Shown: positions 1-12,673 of the stretch, one piece after another
Numbering within the stretch: the stretch's first letter is position 1
Layout of the letters: every line of letters starts with the position of its first letter
Assembly (NCBI GenBank): GCA_022496205.1
Contig: WTXD01000022.1
Coordinates: forward strand, 124,001-188,000
Reading direction: 5' to 3'
DNA from: Gloeopeniophorella convolvens
Lineage: Eukaryota; Basidiomycota; Agaricomycetes; Russulales
DNA: 64,000 nucleotides
Position numbers and translations under genes: made by a program
The notes under the pieces: model-generated
Database searches by the model: none
Seen by the model: only the letters and a program-made list of their open reading frames with translations
What the model was told of the DNA's origin: nothing

Positions 1-20
1 AGAGGAAAAGCGGTACGCAC

Positions 21-335
21 GACGGACAACACTTTGATGGGGTCCGCAAGCGTGCCGATGCGGCTCGCGTCGAGCGGCTCGAGGTCGAAGACGTCGACGC
101 CCTCGAGGAGGCCGAGGACCTGCACACGGTCCAAACCGGTGGACTGCGCCTGGTCGGTGGGGGTCTCGCCGGGCTTCGCGCCGACACCGTAGATGGACGG
201 GGCGGCAGCGTGGTGGTCGTCGGAGCGACGTACTGCGCTGCTGGAGAGCGCGCGGAGGGCAGAAGAGGGACGCTTGATGCCCGCACGGGCAGCGAGGACG
301 GCAGGACGAGCGGAGCGGAGCGCGACGTGCAACAT
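21..335 (-). CDS. COX4: Cytochrome c oxidase subunit IV (yeast Cox4 / mammalian COX5B type), first exon, partial
   Basis: This is a nuclear-encoded subunit of mitochondrial complex IV. The first exon encodes 105 residues from ATG at 335. The first ~40 residues are rich in Arg, Ala and Ser with almost no acids, as in a mitochondrial presequence. The following GAKPGETPTDQAQSTGL and VLGLLEGVDVFDLEPLD segments are the diagnostic N-terminal block of the fungal Cox4 family. The exon ends in phase 0 before a GTGCGT donor read on the minus strand at 20-15. The zinc-binding Cys part lies beyond the window. The start is the only ATG before the presequence. The family call is firm; the rest of the gene cannot be checked here. 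Confidence 0.9.
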
Positions 336-700
336 GGTTTTTGGGAGGTGTGGGCGACGGTCGCAGTGAGTCGGTGGTTTGAGAGGGGGCTTGTCACACC
401 GTTGGGCGGCCTCGTCACGGGATGGTCACACGCTTCCGCGTTTGCCCGGCGCGTCGAGTCTCGACTATCAAAATCACGGTCTAGCAAGGCCTCGCACAAT
501 CTCGACATCTGCTCGCAATTGCTATCCCGCTCCTAAATCATCAAAATAAAGTAAAGAAAAAGGGCAATTACACGAAGGAATGTAACGAACAGTGGAAACT
601 CGCGTAGCCGGTCGCGCTCCTAGTTGGATAGTTATAAAATGTTAAAAAAGAATAAGCCTCTGAAGAACCATCCAGGGTATACCGTACTATATAAACAGAT
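336..700. other. Intergenic: COX4 promoter side and 3' flank of the 701-4014 gene
   Basis: Both flanking genes run on the minus strand, so this stretch holds the 3' flank of the large upstream gene and the promoter of COX4. It is AT-richer around 536-690 than the neighbouring coding DNA. No further gene was recognised. Confidence 0.5.
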
Positions 701-3700
701 CTACGAGCTTGCGTCCTTCGCCGTTTTTGCTATGCGGCTCATCGTGCCCCGCTCCGCCTCGATATGTTGCAACATAAGACCATCCAACCGCTGCACTGAC
801 GCTGTCCGCCCGTCCCTCTTCAACGTATTCTTACCCTCTCCTGCTCCTACTCCTACCCCTGCTCCCCCCAGAGTACTCCGGGCTTGCGTCTCAGACGACG
901 CCCGGGAAGACGAAGATGCCACGGCCGAGCGTGACAGGCGGTACAGGTCGTAGCTGGAAAGGGCCTGCTCGCCTTTAGCATCCTTGAAATAGGCCGTGGG
1001 CCGTGGGACATTGACAACGGGCAAGCGCTCCTGCGAAGCGTTCGTGTGCAAGGACAAGCTGTCATGCGAAGGGGTGGGCAAAAGCGAGGGGGTGACGGTC
1101 ATCCTCGGAATTTGCATGACGGACGCCTGGTCGTGCAGGTCCGGTGATGAATTCTGCATGCTGGCGTGCCCTGCAGCGTCAACGTAGACCGAATTACTTG
1201 CCACATCCGTATCGCTCTCGTCAGATGTCTCCTCCCAATCATACATCACACTGCGGTCGGTCTGAATTTGGTCGAAAAACTCGAGGGGTGAGGCCGGCGG
1301 TGGTTCAGTGTGAATTAGAGGCACAAAATGTGAAGACTGAGCCAAGAGCGACCCTAATCCGACGATGTGGCGGCGCTCCCCGAGGGTAGGTAGACGTGTT
1401 TGGGAGCTGATTACATCCAGGTGTTCTGCTGCAGAGACATATGCGGAAGGTCGTTCGGAAGAGCTACCTGGGTCCGAGGATGAGAGAGATGGGCGAGGGG
1501 ACAGCGAGCGCAGCTGAGCAGCCGTGAGAGTCGGGGACGCCTCTCTGGAGGAAAGGAAGCGTGGCGGAGGATGCAGAGAGTGAATTGCAAGGGAAGAGGA
1601 CGTTCTCGGTGGCGGAGACATATGACGAGCAAATTCCACGAGGTCACGAGACATCCTGGCATTTACCGACTCTGGCGAGTCTTCCACACCCAAGCTCTCC
1701 CTGATGGACGGAACAGAAGCGAAGAGCCCGTCGTTGAAGGCCGAGACAGTTGGAGAGATCTGCGAGTACTCAGACGTCGACGGTCGACTTGGTAAAGACG
1801 AAAACGATGGTCGACTTGGCACTGACTCCGGCTCTGCCAAATGGTCCATCGACTCGTGGTCTTGCAATGAATAGTGCGAACCACTTGTGATGCTGTCTCT
1901 GGGCATAGAAACGCTGGGCAACGTAGCCACAGACGCAGACGATGCACGGCCTCTGGGAGGAGGAAGCGGAGGTGTCATGGACACGACCCCACGACTCCTC
2001 CGAGCAGCCATGTCGTGCCAGAAGTGAAGCATGGGAGACGACGACGTTTTCCGAAGGGCGGAAGGCGCGGTAGAAATCTGGCTCACGCGACGCGAGTCCA
2101 CGGGTGAGTCGGTCGACGTCGAAGGGCGAGGAAGCCGACCGGGAGTCCGCGGCGGAGGCGGCAGGGGCGTCTGCGGTTCAGCCGGCGTCTCCGCGCGTAA
2201 CGGCGTTCGACTCGCACGCGACGCTGTTGAAACCGTACGCTCCCGACTTGGTGACTGGAGTGCGGGTGCTGCCTCTGTGGGTGCAGGGGCCGGAGGCTGC
2301 GTTGTGATGGCCTCGTGCTGGTCTTCCAGAATGTCCACGATACGCTGCCCCAGGTTTCGCTTCATGCTCGGAGTCGACGTCCTCGCAGCAGGGCTTGGAG
2401 TCGACGGCGCAAACGACGGATCCATACTTCCTGAGGACGGTGTCGCAGCATGAGATGCCGTGTGTGACGAGTGCGCCGGGGTGTTACTGAGCGAGTGATC
2501 CACAGCTTCGTGTAATAGCGCTTTGCGCCATGCTTCTTCGTCAGGGTCCAAGGACCAGACGCCAGGGCTGCCAGGAGGAAGACGCTCGGCTAGCATAGCC
2601 GCACCCAAGGAATTCTCGACACCCAACCCGTGCAACGCAGAAGCCTGAAACGCGAACGGCGAATCCGCGGAGGGAGGCGGAAGGTCAACCGCATCCGTTG
2701 GGTCAACATAGTCGTCGACGTAATCCACACTTGACTGTCTCGCTTCCACCCGGACTTTGAGCTCCTGCTCTGCCTGCTTAACGGCTGAGGCCAGGTCATC
2801 GACCTTCTCGCGGACAACGGCTACTCTGGAAGCCTGAGGCGTCAAAGTGGGCATAGAGGGGCGAGAGACGAGATCTGCGCGAACATCGGGGCACAAGACG
2901 AAGTCGTGCTCGTATCCGCGGTCGTCCTCAACCTTGGAAGGCCAAGGTCTGGAGGAGTGCAAGTCGTCGGGGTGGTTGGTTTTGACCTCGACTTGCCCAC
3001 ACGAAAGATGTCCAAAAAGCCAGGACTGACTAATTTTGCAGGCTTTTTGTGGGGAGCTGCGATAGGAGCTGCAAAGCCAGACGGTGAAGGTTTGGAGTGT
3101 GCGGGTGGGAGGTAGTAATTGTTGTTGACGAGCAAACGAAGTCGATATGAGACATCGTCTGTGCGGAACCCATGATAATCATCCTCTGGTTCGTCGGGGT
3201 CTACGGACGAGATACGATTATCCTGGAAGGAGTCGACGAGGGATCGGGGCGAGGAGGGCGACTCTGTACCGGAAATGGTGGAGGAAGATAACGGGTATAT
3301 GGAAGATGCTGTGCCAGACTGAACAGTAACGTGCGAATCCCGGAGCCGTCGACGGGCCTCGCGGAGGGAAGTGAAGTGGGGAACGGTCTGCATCTGGCCG
3401 ATGGTGGTAAAGAACGTGTTGGTCTGCGCGGATGATGTTGACGACAGCATAGAGAGGCGGAACGCATCGCGGGGGACGCTCGAACCGCGTTTTCGACGCC
3501 GTTGCTCCTGCGGAGAAGAGGTGAGCGCTTTTCGGGTGGGGTCATCCAAGTTGACAAGTACCGTTAAATCTTCTACCCTTACAGCCCGAGACCGCCGTGA
3601 CCCATCCATGTCATCCACCGTCTTCCAACTTGGCCCTGGGATGATATCGGGATGAGAGATGTCGTCCGGCGAGGGCATCATCGAGGCGCGTAGGGGGGAG

Positions 3701-4014
3701 CGCGGGGGGCGGGAGGGAGCGGGAGCAGAGGACGCGTGAGGTGACACCGCGGGGGGAGGAGAACTCGAAGAGTCGGCTAGAGGATCATCAGCTGTCGCGA
3801 CTGGCGCGCGGCCGGCGCTGACGGCGCTAGCGGGGCTCTTTTCCCGTCGGGAGGAAGATATGGTGAGGGCGCGTGTGCGGCCCCTGGTGCGCGGTCTACG
3901 CGACAGGGAACCCACGCTTCCGGCACTGACGTTGCTCGCCAGAGAGTCAGCGCGGTCAAGGGGAAGAGGAGGGAGCGGGGGGGTCGCGGGCAGTGTCGAC
4001 GACAGGGCGGCCAT
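701..4014 (-). CDS. Large Ser/Pro-rich, mostly disordered protein of unknown function
   Basis: I do not recognise a named family. ATG at 4014 opens MAALSSTLPATPPLPP; the frame also continues upstream without an ATG. Two long reading frames, 4014 to about 2930 and about 2830 to 701, are in different phases. One intron fits: donor AAG/GTTGAG at 2932 and acceptor TCCAG at 2826 (107 nt), giving about 1,068 residues. The donor is weak, so a one-base error is an alternative. The N-terminal part carries basic Arg/Ser stretches and an LVNNNYYLPPAHSKP motif. Just after the junction is a short helical segment, VAVVREKVDDLASAVKQAEQ, likely coiled coil. The rest is low-complexity Ser/Pro/Thr with many SP and TP sites, suggesting a phosphorylated scaffold (inference). 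It diverges from ERG28 across 179 bp. Confidence 0.65.
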
Positions 4015-4193
4015 GGACGTCGTCGACGACTGTGAAGATGCCTGGGAGGGTTTGGCTCGTGCGCTGCTCAATTGCCGACTCGGCCTGTCTGTCACTGTTT
4101 GGTTGTCTTTCCCCGCCGGCCGAAAACGGTCTCTCCTTCTTTCGTTCTATTCCCACGCTCTCCCTTCAGCGCCAGCCACCTGGTCAGACCGTT
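4015..4193. promoter_or_regulatory. Divergent promoter between the 701-4014 gene and ERG28
   Basis: Only 179 bp separate the two ATGs (4014 on minus, 4194 on plus). The segment is pyrimidine-rich on the plus strand near 4125-4170, a common feature just upstream of fungal start codons. No clear TATA box was seen. Confidence 0.5.
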
Positions 4194-4852
4194 ATGAGCA
4201 CCGTCAACATACTCAGCCGTGCGTCCTTCCTGTCCTCTGCATCGTATGTTTGTTCACCGTATATTTAGTCCTTCCTCCAGGAGACGGGAGTCTTCCGAGC
4301 TGGCACATCGCCGTCGCGGCCACGGCTATATTCAACACCGTGCAGAACTACATCACTCTCCACTTTACAAAACGGCTCTACAACAATGTCCAGCCACCCA
4401 GCCAGGTAAGTCCACGCATACACCCATACGCAACCCTTTTTGATGCCGTCTCCAGTGACGCCGTTGCAAGCTCGCACGTTCGGCATTTGGACTCTCACAG
4501 CATCTGCTGTGCGGCTGTATGCCGCCTATAACATACACAACAAAGCGTACGCAGTATAGCCTTCCTGCTGCATCTTCCGCACTGAAATACTATTTAAGAC
4601 TCTATGACCTGGCTTTGCTCACCTATCTATTCGCGTTTGCGCACTTCTCGTCCGAGATTCTTATTTATCGAACTGCGAAGTTGTCCATCCCCGTTCTCTC
4701 CCCCGTCGTGGTCTCAAGTACGTCTCGTTTCCTTTCAGTCAGAAATTGCGCCATCTGACCCTACTTCCTTCCCCGTCACCTCTTCTTTGATCTTTATAGC
4801 GACATCTCTCGTGTGGATGATCTCGCAATACGACTTCTACGTAAAGCCATGA
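4194..4852 (+). CDS. ERG28: Ergosterol biosynthesis protein Erg28 (sterol C4-demethylation scaffold)
   Basis: Erg28 is a multi-pass ER membrane protein that tethers Erg25, Erg26 and Erg27 during removal of the two C-4 methyl groups. Exons as read: 4194-4218, 4269-4405, 4456-4546, 4599-4717, 4800-4852. They give LLPPGDGSLPSWH, a first helix with TAIFNTVQNYITLHFTKR, TPLQARTFGIWTLTASAVR, then LYDLALLTYLFAFAHFSSE and ending WMISQYDFYVKP, all family hallmarks in order. At the second intron, the GTAAGT donor at 4406 and the CCAG acceptor at 4455 leave the frame one base short. An extra G before the donor would give the expected Val before TPLQART. Length (~145 aa) and helices match the family. The first exon is only 25 nt. 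Confidence 0.93.
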
Positions 4853-6681
4853 CACCAGAACCACTTACATACGAGTGCTTGCTCCAACTATGCGCTGCCG
4901 AATTGATTCTCATGTTCCGAAGTGCCAATAGCGCTGAACTTTACCAGTACAGTGGTCTTCCTTTCGCCGAGGGCTGTCATGTGGTGCGACCCAACGTGCA
5001 ACCCCCAGTGTCACCGAAAATCAGTTGGCACGTGTGCTCGACCGGTATGCACCTACTGACCGGACACGTTGACGCCGTCAGCAACAAATTAGTGTGGTGG
5101 ATTTTGCACCATGATGGTGTTTTCTGTTCTTTTTTTTAACCGTCGAGTCGCAGGTGACTTGTCTCGCTTTTGGCGACAATGATATCATCGCGCTCACGCA
5201 TGATGCTTGATGATGTTTGGTCCGTGCAGTACGTGACCGCAATAATCCGTCTTTTTGCCCCTCAATTGCCCGTTGGCTCCTTGAAGCCTATTATTGTGAG
5301 ACTTGTTCCGACGCCGGGTGTTCTCGTGGACTCAGGGGTACCATGCGAGGTCATTCCAGTTCTCGTCATTCTTACCCCACGAACGAGATCAGGTCGTCAG
5401 TACTGGCCAAGTTCAGCCTGGAAATGAGATCCTTCCGAAATTTCAAGGGTATGGTTGATCATCATGCTGCGACTAAAGTGAGGCTGAGGCTAAAGAAAAG
5501 CCGGCGCCGACTTTGGCCGCCAGGAGATTTTCCCAGCGCGAATAAGGTGCTGCCTGGCACAAGGAGCACCCCTGGACCCAGCCCAAGAACCCTCAGAGGA
5601 GAACTAACTCGATCAATTTCCAATGTCACCATAACAGGGGGTCGTTGCGTTCTTGATGTGAATGAACCAAGACGACGTGATCGCGGCGCTACACACACTG
5701 TCCACGAGGGTGTTCGGAGGATTCTTCGCGGCACCCCAACGCTCGACAACACATTGACGCCAAACAAGCGGGTGACCTCGGGCGGGCGGCTGGCACCAGC
5801 TGGGGTGGCTAGCCGCCGTCGGTGGATCCTCGTCACCTGGATCTAGCACATGGCTGGTCACTCGACGATCACCATGTGGTGGCGTATACGTCCTTATTTT
5901 CGCGACGCATCGCGAGGCTCACTTCGGAGTACACGGCGTGTAGGAAGGCAAGCAACGCCTTCTGAGAACCGAAGTGAGATCGTGCCAAAAACCTTCACCT
6001 GGAAATGGGAATGAGGTAAGGAGCAACGTTGGTCGGCCGATGTCGACATATGGCGCAGTTACGGAGGTGAAACGCGGGGTCCCGCTCTGGGAGAACGTTC
6101 AACACGCGCCTGTTCAGGCGACGACTATGGTCGAAGTTTTAGAGTTAATGGTGAGCCCTGGAGTCATGCGTCGCTTTGCAAGGCAAATCGCGAGAGAACG
6201 TCTCAGAACGCACAGGGACGCTAAACAAGCCCCGGCCGGCGCGGTGCTAGCAGAAACAAGTTGCACTGCCGCGCCGCATAGAGATTTGCAGGGCCCGCGT
6301 GGGTCACGCAGGCCAACCTGACCAGTAGCCATCCGCGAGAAGAATGGCGAAGCACGCGCATGCCGGAGCCGATGAACGTTTGAAAGGAAAGATCCAGGCC
6401 GGGCACGGCAGGCGGCCATTAATGAAGGGGGAAACGTAAGAGACGGGGACGACGAGGAGTGGAGGAGACAACCGGATGACATCGGCCAACGGATCTGCGC
6501 CGAGCGCCGGACGTGTTACCCCACATTCGCTCTCTTAGCGCACACGTGATGACCTTGTTAAAAGCCATGTCCCATCCCGCGCTGGTCTCATCCCCCGGAT
6601 CCCTTGCATCGCTCCGCTCTCTTGCTGTTCGTCCTCACCACCAGTTACCTCACAGGGAGAAATCTACAAAAAGTCCGAAAA
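4853..6681. other. Intergenic, no recognised gene
   Basis: About 1.8 kb downstream of ERG28. Open frames here, such as 5217-5846 on plus and 5462-5836 on minus, lack recognisable motifs, splice-supported continuation or family similarity. The right end is the promoter region of the F-box gene. Confidence 0.5.
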
Positions 6682-9051
6682 ATGTCTTGTGGCCTGGAGT
6701 ACCCTCCGGAATTGCTCGCGCTCATCTGCGCGTATGTCTACGCGTCTGGCATACCCAGCCGCGTCCCCTCTCTCGATCCCCTGTACCTCCACGAGGCCGG
6801 CGTGCCCACCGCTCTTCCCACCTCATACCCTCCTTCCAGCTGGTCTGAGCCTGTCTCTCGTCGCACCCTCGCGAGCCTCATGCTCGTCAACCATGCTTGG
6901 TCGGAAGCTGCCCGTCCATGGCTCTGGCGCAAGATCGAAGTCCGTCTGCCGCACGGCTGGCTCTCCTTCGTTGAGGAAATCTCAGGCGTGGAGGACGGCG
7001 AGGTGGCAGAAGAAGAGGCCGTCCGCGCCGTCGATGAGTCTATCACCGAAGCCGCCCACGCCGCGCTCGCCGCGAAAATCGGACAGGGCGAGGCGCTGGA
7101 CGCTGAAGCAGAGAGGAAGATCAAGGAGTCGATCCTGCAGGAGCTTGGCGGCCCCGACAGCTCCATCCCTCCGGAGCTCCTCTCGCCCCCGGCGTCCCGA
7201 GACCCGTCTCCGCGACGCCTGCGTCAAAAGAGCAAGAGTCCGGCGCGCTGGAAGCTCATGCGTTCCATCAGCGATGCCGTGCAAGACCTCATGGGTCGCA
7301 GTGGGGACGGCGTGTACGGTATGTGCCGTCGATTTCACGTGGCGGACACGGTATGCTAAGCACGCTCGGACTGCCCAGTGCCCGCGATTCATGACCCACG
7401 TCCGGGGCGTTTCATCAATCACATCGACTTTAATCACTTCCGGACCATAGGCATGCGTCGCCTGGTCGGGGAGGGCGTGAATAACCGGTTTGTCACCGGG
7501 GAGCGCCTAGAAGCGGTGCTCAAGGCACGTTCCGCCCCATATTTTCTCCATTGCGTGACTCACCTACGCTTTTAGGAGGCCCCCAATCTCACCTCATTTG
7601 GCGCCACGGAGTACATGGATGGCGCATTGACCTTATCCGTTCTGAAGGAGCTTTTGCTTCGTGGGACACCCTCTAGAGGGCGCGGCCAGCCTATTCGTGG
7701 ACGCGGCTTCGTCGTCGAAGATCCAAACGACTGGGACGCCGAGGATATAGCGCGCCGGCGGGAGTGTAAGGAATTGGAAGCTATCGACCTTACAGGTTGT
7801 GTCAGCGTTGTCTTCGTCAACGCTCTCACCGACTTTGTGAACACACACATGCTCTCACCCCCGTCGGATTCGGATTCTAGCGAGGACGAAGATGGCCGTC
7901 CGCAGCGCCGCGGTCGTCCTCCTAGGATCCGTTTCCAAGAAGAGCCAGTCACGTTCCCAGGGCTGCAGCGGCTCAGTCTGCGTGGTGCCAAATCCATCTC
8001 ACCCCAGATTCTGAGCACCTTTGTCACCGCGTTCCCCTCCCTCACCCACCTCGACCTGTCGTCAACGCGTGTCGGTCCGGATCTTCTGGTTGCACTTGCA
8101 GCGGCACTGACTGTGCAACTTCAATCACTTTCCCTGGCTCGCTGCGTCCGCCTGACCGGCTCGAGCATGCGGAACTTCCTCGTGTCCGCCCCTGCCGCCC
8201 GTTATATCACTGAGCTCAACCTTTATGGCGACAGCACGTTCCCGAACCCCATGTCAGCTGAGGAATTCCGCGACGTGTTCACAACAGCGCCGTGCTTCAC
8301 GTCCGGGGAGCTCGTCTACTTGGACATTTCCAGCGCGCCGCTGGACGAGGAGCTACTCGGTGATATACCTGTCCAACCCAAGCTGCGCTCGTTGGGGCTG
8401 TCATACATCCCAGGACTGCCCCTGAAGGACGTGTCGGCGTTTGTCCTTGGCAAGGCGGCGCAGGTCGAGGTTCTGACACTACTCGGGACGTCACCCGAGC
8501 TTGTACGCGTGCCGCCACGTCAGGCCTCCATCACGCTGCACTCGCAAATCATCCGTCCGCTGTGCACGCCGCCGTTCAGCTTCAGCCTCACTGGTAACGC
8601 ACCGCCCGCTGCGCCGGCAACGCGACTGCGCGTCATCGAGCTTGCGACGCCGCTACTCTCGGTGCTCGGCGGAGGCGCAACCGCCTGGCGTATAGTGCGG
8701 AGCAAGGGTGGGCGCGGGTGGTATGTGGACACGGCGAGTGGCTGGGTCTCCGGCCCTGAAGGGGCGGTGCTCCGGCGGGACCTCGAGAAGGAACATCCGT
8801 GGCGGAGTGCACTCGACCAGCTTGCGGATGCGAACGGCAACGTTAGTAGTGGCATCGGCTGGCATGCACGGAAAATGGAGGTGCGTGCGTCGGCGGCCGC
8901 AGTCCAGCACAGGACTGGACTGCTGGGCCTGTCGTATTGTCCCACAGATCTCCGAGCTGACGATTTCTCCACAAAGGTGTTATATGGCCACGGCCTCCTT
9001 GGACGAGAAGATGGCCTGTACGGCGCCGTATCGTTCGCTTATCAGGGGTGA
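6682..9051 (+). CDS. F-box / leucine-rich-repeat-like protein
   Basis: Probable substrate-recognition subunit of an SCF ubiquitin ligase (inferred). ATG at 6682 gives an N-terminal F-box-like helix, YPPELLALICAYVYASGI, then LMLVNHAWSEAARPWLWRKI, the classic end of an F-box. Exons: 6682-7318, 7379-7524, 7576-8880, 8977-9051. The intron at 7525-7575 is GC-AG (donor AAG/GCACGT) and is fixed by phase. The third exon carries repeated leucine-rich strands such as LQRLSLRGAKSI, LTHLDLSSTRVG and LQSLSLARCVRLTG. The last intron (8881-8976, 96 nt) is a multiple of three, so the frame reads through it, but splicing joins KME to VLYGHGLLGREDGLYG, a better fit to the conserved C-terminus. An in-frame ATG lies upstream at 6604. 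The substrate is unknown. Confidence 0.8.
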
Positions 9052-9897
9052 AGGGGTGGCGGTGGTGGGCGCAGCGAGCGATCGGTATCTATTTGACAAG
9101 GCGGGGCCTGCACTGGTCCCGACGTCGTTCGCATCCGAAGGGACTATTGGCATTGGTTTGTGGAACGGAAGCTACACTGGTATTATGTCTGACTCGGAAA
9201 ATATCTCGCACTTACATATGATATCTCGACTAATGCATGGGTTATTGTTGGATTTATGTAACATGGGGTCTTTTGTATTCGTGGCAGGATAATGGGGGGG
9301 AACCGTAGTAGTCGTGAGAGCGAAACAGGCGTGTAAGTGGACGTCGCCGGGTGTCTGCGCGCAGTGTCGCCAGCCTCTGCCTAGGTGTCAAGGCGGCTGC
9401 CAGGCGTCACAGCACTGCCACGCGCATCCAATATCCACACTGGGTCGAGAGGCCGCACCTCGCCGCACGTAGCCGAGTGCCAAAGCCACGGCTTGCCACG
9501 AGCGACTCACGCGCCATTAGAGTTACGGCCTAGTCGCACCTGCTTAAAAGACCTTCTCCCTCCTTTCGTTGTGCCACTCCTTCCGTTTCTATTCCCCTCC
9601 CCTTCAGTCTCGGTTTCAGCTAGTTTCACCCACATCGAGCAATCCGAATGTGTAAGCGCCCGTAATGTTTAACCCTGACAGTCGCGGTAGTTTAAATTCC
9701 GCCTTGGCACGCAGCGGTGCCCCATTCCAGTGCATCCCATCTCGGTTTATCGCCCCCAGGCTCTCTTCAAGAGAACCACCAACTCATCACGTTCGTCGCT
9801 CCGCCTGCACCCTCCTGCACCTCTTAGCTTACACATCCCCGTCAGCATCAACTCGAGCAGCACCCTCCCTCAGGACCGTCTCATAGATACCTTACCC
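9052..9897. other. Intergenic: promoter region of the Ca2+/H+ exchanger gene
   Basis: No gene seen. From about 9540 the plus strand becomes strongly C/T-rich with a TTAAAAG motif near 9543, as expected for the promoter and 5' leader of the gene starting at 9898. Confidence 0.5.
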
Positions 9898-12673
9898 ATG
9901 GAACGTCAGCGAAGTAGACGACAGTCGACTGCCTCGATGGGAGTACCATGGTGGAGGAAGGGTGTCCGTCAGACGTTCAGTGAGCTGCGCGAGCGGCACA
10001 GGCGCCAACAGCCCCTTCCCGACGCACCTGGTATCCGCCATGGTATCATGGCCATCCTGAAGACATCATGTACGTGGCGCCTTAATCCCGCATTGCACCA
10101 TCTGACCGTGCCCATGGTCGAATCCAGGGCTGAATCTGCTCCTCGTCTTCATTCCTCTCTCCGTACGCACCCGCGCATTCGAGTTGGCCGGCTCACCCCC
10201 TAACCGCATTGCAGTGGATTTTCCATTTCCTTAAGCTTGACAACACATTAATCTTCGTTTGTGAGTGGCCCCTCTTGACGTCAAGCACACTCTGACGCTC
10301 CTCAGTCTCGTTCCTTGCTATTGTGCCTCTTGCCAAGGTACGCCATTCTGACGTACCGCCAAGCGTGGAGCGGCTTACGTGGGAGCAGCTCCTCGCCTTT
10401 GCCACGGATGAACTATCAATGCGGCTTGGACAGACCCTCGCAGGCCTCCTCAACGCCACTTTGGTGAGGCTGACGGCTCCATCACGCACTGATTCCTGTT
10501 CCCTGACGCCATCATTATAGGGCAATGCGTATGTACTCTTTTGTTTCACACTATCATGTGTGCACTGACGCGGCGTGTTGTTCAGCGTGGAGCTGATCGT
10601 GGCGGCAAGTACCATCCTCTCCCAGGGTCTGCACTCAGCTCACCTGTCTCACAGATTATCGCCCTCGTCAAGTGCGAGTTGAACATCGTCCAATCATCCT
10701 GTAAGCACCGCCTCGTCTTCTTTGTTGTATATGGTGGCGGCTGCGACTGGGCGACCTATCATCTACGCATGGTCTCGCACGTGTGTGACCGCCTGGTGCT
10801 GCGGGGAAACCTTACAGCTGCGAGCGAGACTAACGCGGATCTGGGGTCTCACGGAACGGGCAAGGCTGTGCCCCGGTTTGCTTCTCATATACGTCACGCG
10901 CTGGTCACAGTGTCCGTGCGCGGGACGCATTTTTCCTGTCTCGTTCCGGCGGGATTTCCCTGCATTCTGCCTGTCGCCGGTCGCGAGTTCCATGCAAGTC
11001 GATTCGATTGCTGATTCTAATCTTGTCCTTTTTGCAGTGGTGGGATCCATTTTGAGTAATCTGCGTACGTCCGCACTAACGTAGGAGCGACCAAACGCCT
11101 GACTCTTTGCGTCCTTATGCTGGTAGTTCTGGTCCTTGGGATGTGCTTCTTCGCTGGCGGCACGCGGTTCTCGGAACAGGGCTTTGGCATGAGTGCGTAT
11201 GACCCGCACCTGCCCCGTAGCATGAGACTCATCAGCACGTCCACGTGAACTCGCGCAGGCGCAACACAGCTAAATGCATCACTGTTGACCCTGAGTGTAA
11301 TTGGTTTGCTGTTGCCTGCTGCCTTCCACAATGCTGTGCAACCGTCAAACGGTATCAAGGATCCTCTGACGAACGACCAGGAAGGGCACGACGTTCTCGC
11401 TATCAGCCATGGTGTTCGTAGCTCCCTACTTGGATCAGACTGTTTACAAATACTGATTCCTCATTCAGGTTGCAGTTATCTTGCTTTTCAGTAAGACTTG
11501 TTTTAGTTTCTGGGTCTAACAGATTGTGACCTTTACTTCTTCTAGTCTATCTGTGTTACCTTGTCTTCCAGCTGTTCTCTCACAAGAACTTGTACGAGGA
11601 TGACCACCCGAATGTCGTGAAGTCTGTACGGTACACGCCAACCATCGCCCACAAGCTACATATTTCCAGTCCTGCCATGCGAAAGGAGAAACCAGCCGAA
11701 GGCGCCACCCCCAATCCTGCATTCAATTCGCCTCTTCCCCCGACCGACGCATTGAATGGCGATGAAGCGCCGCGGGATGCTGGTGAGACGGAGGCGGGCT
11801 TGATGGAGGAGGAAGAGGAGGTAGAGCAGCCCCAGATGAGCGTACCGATGACCATCGGGCTACTCGCCTTTGTCACCGTGGTTCGTACACACCGTCCCTC
11901 CCCGAGACCTCATGGCTCAAGTCGACGAACAGACTGTTGCGATCACTGCCGAGTTTCTGGTCGATTCCATTGACGGCCTTGTTGCTGGCGGAGGTATCAG
12001 TAAGGAGTTCGTTGGTCTCATCTTGCTGCCCATCGTCGGAAACGCGGCAGGTAAGACCCCTCGTCATGTTGGCTACCTTGGGTTGGCGTTGACATGGTGC
12101 ATCCTCTTCGCAGAACACGTCACTGCTGTCACCGTCTCGGTCAAGGACAAGCTTACGCTGTCGCTGGGTGTCGCTGTTGGCTCAAGTATCGTACGTGCGA
12201 GCTCAGTCTCCGTGTCGCTGGTCTGTACTCACCCTACTTTCTACCGCAGCAAATCGCCCTCTTTGTCATTCCGTACGTACAATACGCCATCTGTACTGTT
12301 GGTCGCAGCAGGCTTACCTTATTCCATAGTTTCATCACCATTCTGGGCTGGATCATGGGCAAACCGCTGACCCTCCTTTTCGACCCATTCGAATCGATCG
12401 TGTTGTTCCTATCAGGTGATGCCTTTCTGCGTGTTTGTGGGAGAGACGTTTGCTGACGACGAATGCAACCAGTGTTGACCGTCAACTATGTTGTACAGGA
12501 TGGCAAGTCGAATTGGCTGGAGGGCATGATCCTCATGTGTTCGTACCTAGTTTCTCTCACCACCTCGTGACTGACTCACGAGATCCGCAGGCCTGTATCT
12601 AATAATCGCGGTCACATTCTGGTTCTACCCTGGATCAGATCCAGCAGGCGTGCTCGCGACTTGCCATACGTGA
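9898..12673 (+). CDS. VCX1: Vacuolar Ca2+/H+ exchanger, CAX/VCX1 family
   Basis: Exchanges cytosolic Ca2+ for vacuolar protons to clear calcium. The gene has about 15 short exons, and every junction I read keeps the frame. Translated pieces follow the family in order: a basic N-terminus, LLVFIPLS, FHFLKLDNTLIFVFSFLA, FATDELSMRLGQTLAGLLNA, then GNAVELIVAIIALVK (first ion-binding repeat, split by introns) and LVGSILSNLLLVLGMCFFAG. An acidic loop with MEEEEEVEQPQ follows, then ITAEFLVDSIDGL, GLILLPIVGNAAEHVTAV (second repeat with its Glu-His), VGSSIQIALFVIP and the final helix ending at TGA 12671. The intron at 10605-10654 starts GCAAGT, a GC-AG intron. Convergent with FOX2 downstream. The start at 9898 sits after a pyrimidine-rich leader. 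Confidence 0.95.

Noticed and set aside
5217..5846. 209-residue open frame on plus after ERG28
   Set aside because: No recognisable domain or splice continuation, and the minus strand is equally open; treated as intergenic.
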